A stretch of DNA of 64,000 bases from positions 4,402,001 through 4,466,000 of the forward strand of contig NZ_CP026167.1 of assembly GCF_002902985.1 (NCBI RefSeq). Direction: 5' to 3'. The translations under genes were made by a program, and so were the position numbers. The notes under the pieces are model-generated. The model did no database searches, had not been told where the DNA came from, and was given only the letters and a program-made list of their open reading frames with translations. Numbering within the stretch: position 1 is the first letter of the stretch; each line of letters opens with the position of its first letter. Shown here piece after piece: positions 32,180-45,256 of the stretch. The DNA is from Leclercia sp. LSNIH1. GTDB lineage: Bacteria; Pseudomonadota; Gammaproteobacteria; Enterobacterales; Enterobacteriaceae.

Positions 32180-32880
32180 TACAGATTGAGAATGTCTTTC
32201 ACAAAAGGAATGGTGAGCTTCCGCTGGGCGGTGATGGATGCCTTATCCAGCTGATCGAGCGTCATAAACAGCGTACGCATCTCGCGATCTAAACGTTTTA
32301 GCAGAAAACGTCCCACATCTTCCGGCAGTTCAAATCCCCGTAACCGCGCCCGCAGCTGCAAAGCCTGCAGCTTATCTTCATCGGAAAGCGGCTGTAATTT
32401 GTAGATTTGTCCCCAGTCGAGACGCGAAGCCAGATCGGCCAGCCCGAGATTCAGCTGACGCGGCGGTCGATCGCCGGTAATCAGCAGCCGGGTCTTCCCC
32501 GACTCCAGAATGCGGTTATAGAGATTGAAAATCGCCATCTCCCACAGCTCATCCCCCGCCACGCATTCGATATTGTCGATGCAGACCAGCGACAGCTGTT
32601 CCATTCCATCGAGCACCTCCGGCACAAACCAGGTGCGTTTATCCAGCGGCACATAGCCGACCGCATCCCCGCGCTGAGAAAGTTCAGCACAGGCGGCGTG
32701 CAGCAGATGGCTGCGCCCCGCGCCTTCGCGTGACCAGATATAGATGTAACCGCTGTGCTCCTGGCGCAACACGTTTTGCAGTGCAGCCAGTAAAGAGGGG
32801 TTATCACCCGGCCAGAAACTCGCGAAAGTTTCGTCGTCGGGAAGATAAAGTGGCAAAGAGAGCTGTGCCGGTGCGTTCAG
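32179..32880 (-). CDS. hda: DnaA regulatory inactivator Hda (CTG start)
   Basis: AAA+ protein that, with the DNA-loaded beta clamp, stimulates hydrolysis of DnaA-bound ATP and so prevents re-initiation of replication. From a CTG at 32880 the product has 233 residues and begins (M)[21 protein letters not shown] is the clamp-binding motif. Starting at the TTG at 32856, the first conventional start codon in the frame, would cut that motif. GAGG lies five bases before the CTG, and E. coli Hda is known to use CTG. Arg-finger and sensor regions are present; the P-loop is the degenerate Hda type. Confidence 0.93.
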   Translation of the reverse strand: MNAPAQLSLPLYLPDDETFASFWPGDNPSLLAALQNVLRQEHSGYIYIWSREGAGRSHLLHAACAELSQRGDAVGYVPLDKRTWFVPEVLDGMEQLSLVCIDNIECVAGDELWEMAIFNLYNRILESGKTRLLITGDRPPRQLNLGLADLASRLDWGQIYKLQPLSDEDKLQALQLRARLRGFELPEDVGRFLLKRLDREMRTLFMTLDQLDKASITAQRKLTIPFVKDILNL

Positions 32881-32975
32881 AAATACCTCAACCAGGTCTT
32901 ACTCGGAATCGGCCCAGAGTTTAACACGGAACAAGCGGGGAGAGAACCGGGCGGATCGGCCACCCGGTTGCAGGA

Positions 32976-34265
32976 TCAATGCGAGACTTTTTCGCTCTCT
33001 TCGGCGTCCAGCACCACCTCTTCCGGGCGCAGAACGGAGATCAGCTTGAAGATCAGGGCCAGACCGATACCGACGATGGTGGCCAGCGCCATGCCTTTCA
33101 GCTCGGCGGCGCCAATGTGCACCTTGGCACCACTGACGCCGATAATCAGGATCACCGAGGTCAGGATCAGGTTTTGCGCTTTGCTGTAGTCAACTTTTGA
33201 GTCGATCAGAACGCGAATACCGGAGGCGCCAATCACCCCGTACAGCAGCAGCGAAACACCGCCCATCACCGGAACCGGGATAATCTGGATAGCCGCCGCC
33301 AGCTTACCGACGCAGGAGAGCAGGATGGCGAAAATCGCCGCACCGCCGATAACCCAGGTGCTGTAGACGCGGGTAATAGCCATCACGCCGATATTCTCAC
33401 CATAGGTGGTGTTTGGCGTGGAGCCGAAGAAACCGGAGATGATGGTTGAGAAGCCGTTGGCAAACATTGAGCGGTGCAGACCCGGGTCGCGGATCAGGTC
33501 GCGCTTGACGATATTCGCCGTCACCACCAGGTGACCGACGTGCTCGGCAATCACCACCAGCGCCGCAGGCAGAATGGTGAAGATGGCAAACCACTCAAAG
33601 CGCGGGGTGTAGAAGGTTGGCAGCGCGAACCAGTGAGCCTGGGCAATCGGGGTGGTATCCACAACGCCCATCGCAAAGGAGAGCGCATAGCCAGCCAGTA
33701 CGCCGATCAGGATCGGGATAATTGCCATAAAACCGCGGAACAACACGGAGCCAAAGACCGTCACGCCCAGCGTGACCAGCGAGATAGTAATGGTTTTAGT
33801 ATCCGGGGATTGCCCGTCGGCAGGCAGCAGGCCCGCCATGTTTGCGGCCACACCGGCTAATTCAAGACCGATGACGGCAACGATTGCGCCCATCGCCGCA
33901 GGGGGGAACATCACACCCAGCCAGCCGGTCCCCGCTTTCTTCACAATGAAAGCCACCAGACAGAACAGCACGCCGCACATAATGAAACCACCCAGCGCCA
34001 CTTCATAGCCTAACGGCAACAACAGCAAGACCGGGGAGATAAAGGCAAAGCTGGAGCCCAGGTAGGCCGGAATCTTACCTTTACAAATAAAGAGATAAAG
34101 CAGCGTACCGATGCCGTTAAACAGCAGCACGGTGGCCGGGTTAATGTGGAACAGGATTGGCACCAGCACGGTTGCACCAAACATCGCAAACAGGTGCTGC
34201 AAACTAAGCGGGATTGTCTGCAAAAGTGGCGGTCTTTCACTCACCCCGATAGCACGGCGCGTCAT
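32976..34265 (-). CDS. uraA: Uracil:H+ symporter UraA
   Basis: NCS2-family uracil importer of the inner membrane with 14 predicted helices. The 429 residues equal E. coli UraA when started at MTRRAIGVSERP. The substrate Glu regions are seen in VIAEHVGHLVV and NTTYGENIGVM. It follows upp by about 95 bases on the same strand, with the upp terminator between, so expression depends on readthrough or processing. Confidence 0.96.
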   Translation of the reverse strand: MTRRAIGVSERPPLLQTIPLSLQHLFAMFGATVLVPILFHINPATVLLFNGIGTLLYLFICKGKIPAYLGSSFAFISPVLLLLPLGYEVALGGFIMCGVLFCLVAFIVKKAGTGWLGVMFPPAAMGAIVAVIGLELAGVAANMAGLLPADGQSPDTKTITISLVTLGVTVFGSVLFRGFMAIIPILIGVLAGYALSFAMGVVDTTPIAQAHWFALPTFYTPRFEWFAIFTILPAALVVIAEHVGHLVVTANIVKRDLIRDPGLHRSMFANGFSTIISGFFGSTPNTTYGENIGVMAITRVYSTWVIGGAAIFAILLSCVGKLAAAIQIIPVPVMGGVSLLLYGVIGASGIRVLIDSKVDYSKAQNLILTSVILIIGVSGAKVHIGAAELKGMALATIVGIGLALIFKLISVLRPEEVVLDAEESEKVSH

Positions 34266-34314
34266 AGAATCTTCCTCAAGTGTTGTTTGTTTTAAGCGGT
34301 TGGGTTTTTTATTC

Positions 34315-34342
34315 AAAAAAAAGCCGACTATCAAAGTCGGCT
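34315..34342 (-). terminator. Intrinsic terminator between upp and uraA
   Basis: On the minus strand AGCCGAC pairs with GTCGGCT (7-base loop) and is followed by a long T-run (34322-34315). Confidence 0.85.
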
Positions 34343-34359
34343 TCTTTTTCGTTATTCAC

Positions 34360-34986
34360 TTATTTAGTACCAAAAATCTTATCGCCGGCATCGCCGAGTC
34401 CCGGGATGATGTACCCGTGCTCGTTCAGGCCCTGATCGACAGAGGCGGTGTACAGTTCAACGTCCGGGTGCGCTTTTTCCAGCGCAGCAATGCCTTCCGG
34501 CGCGGCAACCAGTACCAATACTTTGATGCTGCTGCAGCCCGCGTTTTTCAGCAGGTCGATGGTGGCGATCATGGAGCCACCGGTGGCCAGCATCGGGTCA
34601 ACGACCAGCGCCATACGCTCGTCGATATTGGAGACCAGCTTCTGGAAATAGGGCACCGGCTCCAGCGTCTCTTCGTTACGGTAGATGCCAACCACGCTGA
34701 TACGCGCGCTCGGAACGTGCTCCAGCACCCCTTCCATCATGCCCAGACCTGCGCGCAGGATTGGCACAACGGTAATTTTTTTGCCTTTGATCTGCTCAAC
34801 CTGTACCGGGCCGTTCCAGCCTTCGATGGTCACAGTTTCGGTTTCCAGATCGGAGGTTGCTTCATAGGTCAGTAAGCTGCCAACTTCAGAGGCCAGTTCA
34901 CGAAAGCGCTTAGTGCTGATGTCATGCTCACGCATCAGGCCCAGCTTGTGTTTAACGAGTGGGTGTTTCACTTCCACAATCTTCAT
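34360..34986 (-). CDS. upp: Uracil phosphoribosyltransferase
   Basis: Pyrimidine salvage: uracil plus PRPP gives UMP and pyrophosphate. The 208 residues equal E. coli Upp from [15 protein letters not shown]. The PRPP-binding loop is [16 protein letters not shown] near residue 130, and the uracil-binding C-terminus is [11 protein letters not shown]. The open frame runs far upstream into REP sequence, but homology and AAGGAG fix the start at 34986. Its leader carries a UTP-sensing T-tract (separate entry). Confidence 0.97.
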   Translation of the reverse strand: MKIVEVKHPLVKHKLGLMREHDISTKRFRELASEVGSLLTYEATSDLETETVTIEGWNGPVQVEQIKGKKITVVPILRAGLGMMEGVLEHVPSARISVVGIYRNEETLEPVPYFQKLVSNIDERMALVVDPMLATGGSMIATIDLLKNAGCSSIKVLVLVAAPEGIAALEKAHPDVELYTASVDQGLNEHGYIIPGLGDAGDKIFGTK

Positions 34987-35012
34987 TCTCTTTCTCCTTC
35001 GGGTGGCAGCCA

Positions 35013-35034
35013 CAAAAAAAATCGCCGGATTATA
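35013..35034 (-). promoter_or_regulatory. upp promoter with UTP-sensitive start site
   Basis: On the minus strand TATAAT (35034-35029) is followed five bases later by GATTTTTTTTG (35023-35013). This is the initial transcribed sequence for which UTP-dependent slippage and start-site choice were shown in E. coli upp, so the same control is expected. Confidence 0.8.
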
Positions 35035-35122
35035 CCGCTTTTTTCGGATAGCACCATACCCATCTTGCTTGACCGGGATCAACCAAAGTGAATTAGAGGC
35101 TGTCAGAGAGTATAAAAGAGAC

Positions 35123-35150
35123 AAAAAAAACCGGCGGGGGATCGCCGGCT
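35123..35150 (-). terminator. Terminator of the GH1 gene
   Basis: On the minus strand CCGGCG pairs with CGCCGG, followed by eight T (35130-35123), between the REP pair and the upp promoter. Confidence 0.8.
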
Positions 35151-35165
35151 TTTGTGCGGATTTTC

Positions 35166-35234
35166 GCCCGGCGGTGCTGCGCTTGCACGGGCCTACGGTT
35201 TTGTAGGCCGGGTAAGGCGAAGCCGCCACCCGGC
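35166..35234. repeat. REP pair downstream of the GH1 gene
   Basis: Two oppositely oriented units (about 35166-35196 and 35203-35234) with the GTAGGCCGGGTAAGGCG and CCACCCGGC cores. Confidence 0.75.
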
Positions 35235-35243
35235 AGTGGGCGT

Positions 35244-36698
<1,455 letters not shown>

Positions 36699-36719
36699 TT
36701 ATCGGCAAAAAAGAGTACA

Positions 36720-36731
36720 GAAACCGGTTTC
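36720..36731. promoter_or_regulatory. LacI/AscG-type operator 1
   Basis: GAAACCGGTTTC is a perfect 12-base palindrome 46 bases before the GH1 start. It matches the AscG-type operator core TGAAACCGGTTTCA. No repressor gene is in the window. Confidence 0.55.
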
Positions 36732-36778
36732 AGTGAAATGATGTGCATTCAGTGGCAGGGTTGCAAGAATAAGAATGT

Positions 36779-36809
36779 ACCCGGTTTCATTTTCGTGAAC
36801 GGGTTCATG
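36779..36809. promoter_or_regulatory. Secondary LacI-type operator half-sites
   Basis: ACCCGGTTTCA (one intact half of the operator core) is followed by the dyad TGAAC-GG-GTTCA, about 60-75 bases from operator 1. Multiple spaced operators fit looping repression of the GH1 gene. Confidence 0.4.
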
Positions 36810-36874
36810 TTTGTATGCTAAGAGTCGATTTTTACTCAATTTTCAGGCGCACATTTTTCTGTTGCAGAATGGGC

Positions 36875-36903
36875 TCGCAAACGTTTGCCTGGACTGTTAG
36901 AAT
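36875..36903 (+). promoter_or_regulatory. purM-purN promoter with PurR operator
   Basis: TCGCAAACGTTTGCCT (36875-36890) fits the PurR consensus except at the first base. A TAGAAT -10 lies at 36898-36903, so the box would cover the -35 region and block polymerase. Confidence 0.8.
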
Positions 36904-36949
36904 TGCGCCGATTTTTCTTATATCGCAATGCAATCGCGTGGGGACTTGA

Positions 36950-38628
<1,679 letters not shown>

Positions 38629-38634
38629 ACTTTT

Positions 38635-38665
38635 GCCGGGTGGCGCTATCGCTTACCCGGCCTAC
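38635..38665. repeat. REP palindrome after purN
   Basis: One unit with GCCGGGTGGCG and ACCCGGCCTAC arms immediately after the purN stop. Confidence 0.7.
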
Positions 38666-38715
38666 AGCACCTTTTGCCCCGCCAACTCTCTATTATCCCT
38701 CAAGAAAAAATTTAA

Positions 38716-38746
38716 CTGTCATACTTTTCTGACACAGTTGGACATA
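38716..38746 (+). promoter_or_regulatory. Pho-box-like repeats upstream of ppk
   Basis: CTGTCAT (38716), CTGACAC (38729) and GGACATA (38740) resemble PhoB half-sites. The last pair has the canonical 4-base spacing; the first is two bases too far. ppk is phosphate-regulated in E. coli. Confidence 0.45.
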
Positions 38747-38821
38747 TTGTGGAAATGCTCGCCATAATAAAGGCGAGACGGATTTACCACGTCCTGTGAT
38801 TGAACTGGAGTGTGAGTAGTA

Positions 38822-40882
38822 ATGGGTCAGGAAAAGTTATACATCGAGAAAGAGCTAAGCTGGTTAGCGTTCAACGAGCGCGTGCTTCAGGAAGCGGCCG
38901 ACAAAAGTAACCCGCTGATTGAGCGCATGCGTTTTCTGGGGATTTACTCCAATAATCTGGATGAATTCTATAAAGTGCGTTTCGCTGAACTGAAGCGTCG
39001 AATCATCATTAGCGAAGAGCAGGGTTTAAACTCGAATTCGCGTCATCTGCTTGGCAAGATCCAGTCCCGGGTACTGAAAGCCGACCAGGAATTTGACAGC
39101 CTGTATAACGAACTGCTGCTGGAGATGGCGCGTAATCAAATCTTCCTGATTAACGAGCGTCAGCTCTCGGTTAACCAGCAGAGCTGGCTGCGTCACTATT
39201 TCAAACAGTATCTGCGCCAGCACATCACCCCGATTCTGATTAACCGCGAAACCGATCTGGTGCAGTTCCTGAAAGATGACTACACCTATCTGGCGGTGGA
39301 GATTATCCGCGGCGACAGCATCCGCTATGCGCTGCTGGAAATCCCGTCAGACAAGGTGCCGCGCTTCGTCAACCTGCCACCGGAAACGCCGCGCCGCCGC
39401 AAGCCGATGATCCTGCTGGATAACATCCTGCGCTACTGCCTGGACGATATCTTCAAAGGCTTCTTCGACTACGATGCGCTGAACGCCTATTCCATGAAGA
39501 TGACCCGCGATGCCGAGTATGACCTGGTGCACGAGATGGAGGCCAGCCTGATGGAGCTGATGTCATCCAGCCTTAAGCAGCGTCTGACGGCGGAGCCGGT
39601 GCGCTTTGTCTATCAGCGCGATATGCCTGATGCCATGGTTGATATGCTGCGCGAAAAGCTGACCATCTCCCGCTATGACTCCATTGTGCCGGGCGGTCGC
39701 TATCACAATTTCAAAGACTTTATCGGCTTCCCAAACGTCGGCAAGGCCAACCTGGTGAACAAGCCGCTGCCCCGCCTGCGCCATATCTGGTTTGATAAGT
39801 TCCGTAACGGCTTCGACGCCATTCGCGAGCGCGATGTCCTGCTCTACTATCCGTACCACACCTTTGAGCATGTGCTGGAGCTGATGCGTCAGGCGTCGTT
39901 CGACCCCAACGTGCTGGCGATTAAAATCAACATCTACCGCGTGGCGAAAGATTCCCGCATTATCGATGCGATGATCCACGCTGCCCACAACGGCAAAAAA
40001 GTGACCGTGGTGGTGGAGTTGCAGGCGCGTTTCGATGAAGAGGCCAACATCCACTGGGCCCGTCGTCTGACCGAAGCGGGCGTACACGTGATCTTCTCGG
40101 CCCCTGGGTTGAAGATCCACGCCAAGCTGTTCCTCATCTCCCGTAAAGAGGGTGATGATGTGGTGCGTTATGCCCACATCGGCACCGGTAACTTCAACGA
40201 GAAGACCGCGCGCATCTATACCGACTACTCGCTGTTGACCGCCGATGCGCGGATCACCAACGAGGTGCGTCGGGTCTTCAACTTTATTGAAAACCCCTAT
40301 CGTCCGGTTAATTTCGACTATCTGCTGGTCTCCCCGCAGAACTCCCGTCGTCTGCTGTATGACATGATCGACCGCGAGATCGCCAACGCGCAAAACGGCC
40401 AGCCGGCCGGCATTACGCTTAAGCTCAACAACCTGGTCGATAAAGGACTGGTGGATCGCCTGTATGCCGCCTCCAGTTCGGGAGTTCAGGTTAATCTGCT
40501 GATCCGCGGCATGTGCTCGCTGATCCCCGATCTTGAGGGCATCAGTGAAAATATTCGCGTCATCAGCATCGTCGATCGCTATCTTGAGCACGATCGGATC
40601 TATATTTTTGAGAATGGCGGCGATAAACGCGTTTACCTCTCTTCCGCCGACTGGATGACGCGAAACATCGATTACCGGATTGAAGTGGCGGCACCGCTGC
40701 TCGATCCGCGGCTGAAGCAACAAATTCTTGATATTATCGACCTGTTGTTAAGTGATACTGTAAAAGCACGTTATGTCGATAAAGAACTGAGTAACCGCTA
40801 TGTGCCGCGCGGCAATCGCCGTAAAGTACGGGCACAGCTGGCGATTTACGACTATATCAAATCACTCGAGCAATCCGATTAA
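38822..40882 (+). CDS. ppk: Polyphosphate kinase
   Basis: Membrane-associated enzyme building inorganic polyphosphate from ATP gamma-phosphate. 686 residues (E. coli 688) with N, head and two C-terminal phospholipase-D-like domains. The phosphorylated catalytic His lies in [11 protein letters not shown] near residue 433, followed by [14 protein letters not shown]. Start [15 protein letters not shown] is conserved. ppx starts three bases after the stop, forming the ppk-ppx operon. Confidence 0.97.
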   Translation: MGQEKLYIEKELSWLAFNERVLQEAADKSNPLIERMRFLGIYSNNLDEFYKVRFAELKRRIIISEEQGLNSNSRHLLGKIQSRVLKADQEFDSLYNELLLEMARNQIFLINERQLSVNQQSWLRHYFKQYLRQHITPILINRETDLVQFLKDDYTYLAVEIIRGDSIRYALLEIPSDKVPRFVNLPPETPRRRKPMILLDNILRYCLDDIFKGFFDYDALNAYSMKMTRDAEYDLVHEMEASLMELMSSSLKQRLTAEPVRFVYQRDMPDAMVDMLREKLTISRYDSIVPGGRYHNFKDFIGFPNVGKANLVNKPLPRLRHIWFDKFRNGFDAIRERDVLLYYPYHTFEHVLELMRQASFDPNVLAIKINIYRVAKDSRIIDAMIHAAHNGKKVTVVVELQARFDEEANIHWARRLTEAGVHVIFSAPGLKIHAKLFLISRKEGDDVVRYAHIGTGNFNEKTARIYTDYSLLTADARITNEVRRVFNFIENPYRPVNFDYLLVSPQNSRRLLYDMIDREIANAQNGQPAGITLKLNNLVDKGLVDRLYAASSSGVQVNLLIRGMCSLIPDLEGISENIRVISIVDRYLEHDRIYIFENGGDKRVYLSSADWMTRNIDYRIEVAAPLLDPRLKQQILDIIDLLLSDTVKARYVDKELSNRYVPRGNRRKVRAQLAIYDYIKSLEQSD

Positions 40883-40885
40883 CCT

Positions 40886-42427
40886 ATGCCGATAAACGAT
40901 AAGACCCCACGACCGCAGGAGTTTGCTGCGGTCGACCTTGGTTCTAACAGCTTCCACATGGTCATCGCCCGTGAGGTGGATGGCGCAATGCAGATCATCG
41001 GTCGTCTGAAGCAGCGCGTCCACCTGGCTGATGGCCTGGATGCGAACAATATGCTCAGCGAAGAGGCGATGGAGCGCGGGCTGAACTGCCTGTCGCTGTT
41101 TGCCGAACGCCTGCAGGGTTTCACCCCGTCGAGCGTCTGCATTGTCGGAACGCATACCCTGCGCCAGGCCGCAAACGCGACGGAATTTTTAAAGCGCGCG
41201 GAAAAGGTGATCCCCTACCCTATCGAAATCATTTCGGGTAACGAAGAAGCCCGTCTGATTTTTATGGGCGTGGAACATACGCAACCTGAAAAAGGCCGCA
41301 AGCTGGTGATTGATATTGGCGGCGGCTCGACGGAGCTGGTGATCGGCGAAAACTTTGAGCCGCATCTGGTCGAAAGCCGCCGGATGGGCTGCGTCAGCTT
41401 TGCCCAACTCTATTTCCCCGGCGGGGCGATCAGCCGGGAGAACTTCCAGCGCGCGCGGATGGCCGCGGTACAGAAGCTGGAGTCCCTCGCCTGGCAATAC
41501 CGTCTGCAGGGCTGGAACGTGGCGCTTGGCGCCTCGGGTACGATCAAAGCGGCACACGAAGTGCTGGTGGAGATGGGCGAAAAAGATGGCTTTATTACCC
41601 CTGAGCGTCTGACCAGGCTGATGGAAGAGGTGCTCAAGCATAAGAGCTTTACCGCCCTCAGCCTGCCGGGTCTCTCCGAAGAGCGCAAAGCGGTGTTTGT
41701 GCCGGGTCTGGCGATCCTGTGTGGCGTGTTCGATGCGCTGGCGATCCGCGAGCTGCGTCTTTCCGACGGCGCGCTGCGCGAAGGGGTACTCTATGAGATG
41801 GAAGGCCGTTTCCGTCATCAGGATATTCGCAGCCGCACCGCGCAGAGCCTGGCCAACCAGTACAATATTGACCGCGAACAGGCCAGACGCGTGCTGGAAA
41901 CCACGACCCAAATGTATGAGCAGTGGGAAGCCCAGAACCCGAAACTGGCGCATCCGCAGCTGGCGGCTCTGCTCAAATGGGCGGCGATGCTGCATGAAGT
42001 GGGGCTCAATATCAACCACAGCGGGATGCACCGCCATTCGGCCTACATTCTGCAACACAGCGACCTGCCAGGCTTCAACCAGGAGCAGCAGACCATGATG
42101 GCCTCGCTGGTGCGCTATCATCGTAAAGCCGTTAAGCTGGATGAGCTGCCGCGCTTTACGCTGTTCAAGAAAAAACAGTTCCTGCCGCTGATCCAGCTGT
42201 TACGTCTGGGCGTGCTGCTGAACAACCAGCGCCAGGCGACGACGACGCCACCTACGCTGACGCTCACCACGGACGATAACCACTGGACGCTGAGTTTCCC
42301 GCATGACTGGTTTAGCCAGAATGCGCTGGTCTTGCTGGATCTGGAAAAAGAGCAACAGTACTGGAGCGCCGTCACCGGCTGGTGCCTGAAAATTGAAGAA
42401 GAGCACTCCCCGCACGTCGCCGCGTAA
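40886..42427 (+). CDS. ppx: Exopolyphosphatase
   Basis: Processively removes phosphate from polyphosphate ends. The 513 residues equal E. coli Ppx. Actin-fold motifs: [12 protein letters not shown] (about 15-26), [21 protein letters not shown] and [12 protein letters not shown]; a C-terminal HD-like domain starts near 320 with [17 protein letters not shown]. Cotranscribed with ppk and convergent with pdeF, with only eight bases between the stops. Confidence 0.97.
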   Translation: MPINDKTPRPQEFAAVDLGSNSFHMVIAREVDGAMQIIGRLKQRVHLADGLDANNMLSEEAMERGLNCLSLFAERLQGFTPSSVCIVGTHTLRQAANATEFLKRAEKVIPYPIEIISGNEEARLIFMGVEHTQPEKGRKLVIDIGGGSTELVIGENFEPHLVESRRMGCVSFAQLYFPGGAISRENFQRARMAAVQKLESLAWQYRLQGWNVALGASGTIKAAHEVLVEMGEKDGFITPERLTRLMEEVLKHKSFTALSLPGLSEERKAVFVPGLAILCGVFDALAIRELRLSDGALREGVLYEMEGRFRHQDIRSRTAQSLANQYNIDREQARRVLETTTQMYEQWEAQNPKLAHPQLAALLKWAAMLHEVGLNINHSGMHRHSAYILQHSDLPGFNQEQQTMMASLVRYHRKAVKLDELPRFTLFKKKQFLPLIQLLRLGVLLNNQRQATTTPPTLTLTTDDNHWTLSFPHDWFSQNALVLLDLEKEQQYWSAVTGWCLKIEEEHSPHVAA

Positions 42428-42435
42428 TCTTCCCG

Positions 42436-44685
42436 TCAGGCGCTCATACCGAGCGCCTCACCCCTAAGCAGACTCTCCAGCGGCACAGGTTTGCCAATCA
42501 AATAGCCCTGAAAATAGTCAATGCCCAGCGCTTCAGCCGCATGGCGGATCTCTTCGCTTTCAACATACTCCGCCACCACCAGCATCTTTTTCATCCGCGC
42601 AAGATGACAGATCGAAGCGACAATCTGGTAATCCAGACTATTGCTGACGATGTTACGAATAAAGCTGCCGTCGATCTTCAGAATATCGGCATCCACGTTT
42701 TTCAAGCGCGCATAGCTGGCGTAGCCGGTACCAAAATCATCTATGGCAATCCGGCACCCCATCTGCTGCAGATGGTTGACGGTCTGCATCGCCAGCCCGG
42801 CGTTGCCGAAGCTGCTGCTTTCGGTGATCTCGAAGATGAGCTGCCAGCTCTCAATGGCATATTTTTGCAACATCCGGCTGACCTCAAGCGGCAGCTGGGC
42901 CCGGCAAACGGACGTTGGCGAAAGGTTAATGGCGAACCGCTGCCCCGGGAGCGTTTCGCGATTCTTCGCCATAAACTGAAGCGTCTTCTCCAGCACCAGC
43001 AGATCAATTCGCGACGAAAGGCCAAACTCCATGGCAACGGGCAAAAAGATATCGGGCGAGATCAGCCCGGCATCACCATTTTGCAGGCGGAGCAGTATCT
43101 CGTGATAGCTATCGCCGCGGATGCCCTGTACGGGCTGCGCCAGCAGGGTAAACTCATCTTTTTCCAGCGCCCGCTGCACGCGATTCATCATCGCAACCTT
43201 GTCTTTCAGACCGCGCTGCAGGTTGATTGCGCCCCGCTGCTGCAGGTTTTCCGGGTGGTTGGTCGCCAGAGAGAGATCCGCAATGGTACTCAGCTCACCC
43301 AGCAGCAGATAGATATGCACCACCGGTGAACGCACATAGCAGTAACTGACCCCCACCTGCGGCTGCAGCGGCATCCCATCCCAGATAAAGCGAAAGCGTT
43401 TGATGTGCAGATCCAGCTCTTCAATACGGGATTGGTGCAGCTCGGTATTTAAACGCAACACTAAATCGTGACCCGAGAGTTGATAGATGCACTCATCCGG
43501 CTGCAGATAATCATTCAGCCAGGCGGCCAGCTTCTGTTTGTACTGGATGCGCAGCAGTACGCCATAGTTACGCCCCAAAACTTCCAGTTCAGGGATGCGC
43601 AAGAAACAGAGCACCGACCAGGGTTTTTTGCCCAGGGCACGATTGAGCGCCCGCAGGTTTGGCATGTGCACCACCGGATCGAGAAACGCCAGCCGACGGG
43701 CGCGAATATTGATGGCCCGCTGTCGCGTCGCCAGTACCGCCATATAGACCACCACGAAGGTAAAGACCAGATAACTGGAGGAGGTAATGGTGAGCTGAAT
43801 ATCGTATCCCTGCGACCAGGGGATGTAGCGGTAAAAATAGTGAATAGAGACGATCAGCACTGGAGTCCAGATCAGAGACATCAGCTTATAACCAAAGCGC
43901 ATCGATCCCCAAAGCATGACCGGCATCAGCAGCGACAGCGTGTAGTTGGTACTGAAGATACTGCTGTTTTCGTTAATCGGCCATAACAGCAGGGCCAGTA
44001 AGGCACTGTTGATCAACATCCAGGTGACAGCTTCTGCCAGCGACACTTTGCGGTCTATCTGGCTCCTAATCTGCGATATCAGGCTGCGCAGATAGCGGGG
44101 ATGACGGAGGATGCGGATGATCACATAGCTGAAGGGCACCCCTGTCAGGCAGCCAACCAGTAACCCCTGATAGTTAATCAGCGAGCGGATCCCGGGAGTA
44201 CTGATACCGGCCAGGTCAAACCGCGTCTGGTAAACGCCGAGGTAAACCGCGAACTGAAATAGCAGGAGAAAAATCGTGGCCGGGCAGAACATCTGCCAGA
44301 ACATCCGTTGCGCGATAAGCCGTGCGTCGCCATAGGCAGTCATATTACGTCGGGGTGTGAAGACCCGATATCCGCCCCAACTGAGAGTTATAGGGATCAG
44401 GAAATGCGCAATGGCAATCGCCGTTTCGTAGTCGCCAATCGAGGGATAATAGTGCAGGAAGAGCGCAACCATAATGCCCGGCACTGCCGCCATTCCATAA
44501 AACAGCATGAGCGCGAGTAACAACGCCAGCGGCATATAGTAGAGCACCACCAGACTCCCCTCAACCTGGGTGTAGGTAGTAGCTAAGCGCGCAATGGGCA
44601 GCAGCACGATCGGCAGAAGCATCGGCAGCGCCCACCAGCGATCTTTGTATTTTTTGTATAAAGTGAAAATAGTCATAGATGCCAT
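42436..44685 (-). CDS. pdeF: Cyclic-di-GMP phosphodiesterase PdeF (YfgF)
   Basis: A 749-residue inner-membrane protein: N-terminal MASE1-like domain with about 8-9 hydrophobic segments (residues 15-325), a degenerate GGDEF domain without the GGDEF sequence, and an EAL domain from about residue 500. EAL residues are kept: EILLR (variant of the EAL signature), NLSPTSVCRAQ, FEITESS, DDFGTGYASY and KIDGSFI. E. coli YfgF is an anaerobic, FNR-influenced phosphodiesterase. The first of two in-frame ATGs is used; the second (three codons on) is possible. Confidence 0.93.
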   Translation of the reverse strand: MASMTIFTLYKKYKDRWWALPMLLPIVLLPIARLATTYTQVEGSLVVLYYMPLALLLALMLFYGMAAVPGIMVALFLHYYPSIGDYETAIAIAHFLIPITLSWGGYRVFTPRRNMTAYGDARLIAQRMFWQMFCPATIFLLLFQFAVYLGVYQTRFDLAGISTPGIRSLINYQGLLVGCLTGVPFSYVIIRILRHPRYLRSLISQIRSQIDRKVSLAEAVTWMLINSALLALLLWPINENSSIFSTNYTLSLLMPVMLWGSMRFGYKLMSLIWTPVLIVSIHYFYRYIPWSQGYDIQLTITSSSYLVFTFVVVYMAVLATRQRAINIRARRLAFLDPVVHMPNLRALNRALGKKPWSVLCFLRIPELEVLGRNYGVLLRIQYKQKLAAWLNDYLQPDECIYQLSGHDLVLRLNTELHQSRIEELDLHIKRFRFIWDGMPLQPQVGVSYCYVRSPVVHIYLLLGELSTIADLSLATNHPENLQQRGAINLQRGLKDKVAMMNRVQRALEKDEFTLLAQPVQGIRGDSYHEILLRLQNGDAGLISPDIFLPVAMEFGLSSRIDLLVLEKTLQFMAKNRETLPGQRFAINLSPTSVCRAQLPLEVSRMLQKYAIESWQLIFEITESSSFGNAGLAMQTVNHLQQMGCRIAIDDFGTGYASYARLKNVDADILKIDGSFIRNIVSNSLDYQIVASICHLARMKKMLVVAEYVESEEIRHAAEALGIDYFQGYLIGKPVPLESLLRGEALGMSA

Positions 44686-45022
44686 AGTAAACCCGCTGAT
44701 CCCGGGGGTAATTCAGACAGGCATCCAACCTGACACTGTTGCCGCGCATCGAATAACGATTACACGAAGGGAATAAAAGATTTTAATTAGCAACGGCGGG
44801 TGACATTTGACTTAAATCAAAAATATTAATATCGCTCAATTAGATTCACATTTTTTGACCACACTTTTGTGCTAATTATCAATGGCGTAAATAAGTTAAT
44901 TATTATACATAACATTAAGTGAGTGAGTTGTTGACGCAATTTTACATTACGATTAATTGACCCCTGCCCGCCCGTATGCCTTAATGGCGTACCGCCCGCA
45001 GGGTATTATCAGGAAAACAACA
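44686..45022. other. 337-base AT-rich divergent regulatory region
   Basis: The gap between pdeF and yfgG has no ORF of note. It contains an FNR-like site and, near yfgG, a TTGACG -35-like hexamer (about 44932) with TAATTG 17 bases later. Confidence 0.5.
44807..44820. promoter_or_regulatory. FNR-like site in pdeF/yfgG gap
   Basis: TTGAC-TTAA-ATCAA differs from the FNR consensus TTGAT-N4-ATCAA at one base, about 120 bases before pdeF. It fits reported FNR control of yfgF in E. coli. Confidence 0.6.
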
Positions 45023-45229
45023 GTGAGTCAGGCCACACGTATGCGAAGACGACATCGGTTTAACACTCGGATGACGCGTATCATACTGCTAATCAGCTTC
45101 TTCTTTTTCCTTGGCCGTTTCGTCTATTCCTCTATAGGTGCCTGGTATCACCATCAGGAGAAAAAACAGGCCCAGCAATCCAGCCTCTCTGTCGATTATG
45201 CCGGGCGTTCCACATCGACAATTAATTAA
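45023..45229 (+). CDS. yfgG: Small membrane protein YfgG
   Basis: A 68-residue protein with an Arg-rich N-terminus (RMRRRHRFNTRM), one transmembrane helix (about residues 19-37) and a basic tail. It starts at a GTG (45023) with AGGA eight bases ahead, beginning SQATRMRRRHRF like E. coli YfgG; an upstream ATG would add 22 unrelated residues. E. coli YfgG has been linked to nickel and cobalt tolerance; its mechanism is unknown. Confidence 0.88.
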   Translation: MSQATRMRRRHRFNTRMTRIILLISFFFFLGRFVYSSIGAWYHHQEKKQAQQSSLSVDYAGRSTSTIN

Positions 45230-45256
45230 TCGTTTGGTTTTTATTGGTTAATTTAA

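Noticed and set aside
32945..32969. AACCGGG/CCCGGTT hairpin after uraA as a terminator
   Set aside because: The stem is good but no T-run follows on the minus strand, so it was not called a terminator.
39563..40723. 386-residue open frame opposite ppk
   Set aside because: Antisense shadow of ppk; no homology recognised and the real gene is full length.
42428..42435. Terminator between ppx and pdeF
   Set aside because: Only eight bases separate the convergent stops; no hairpin is possible in the gap itself.
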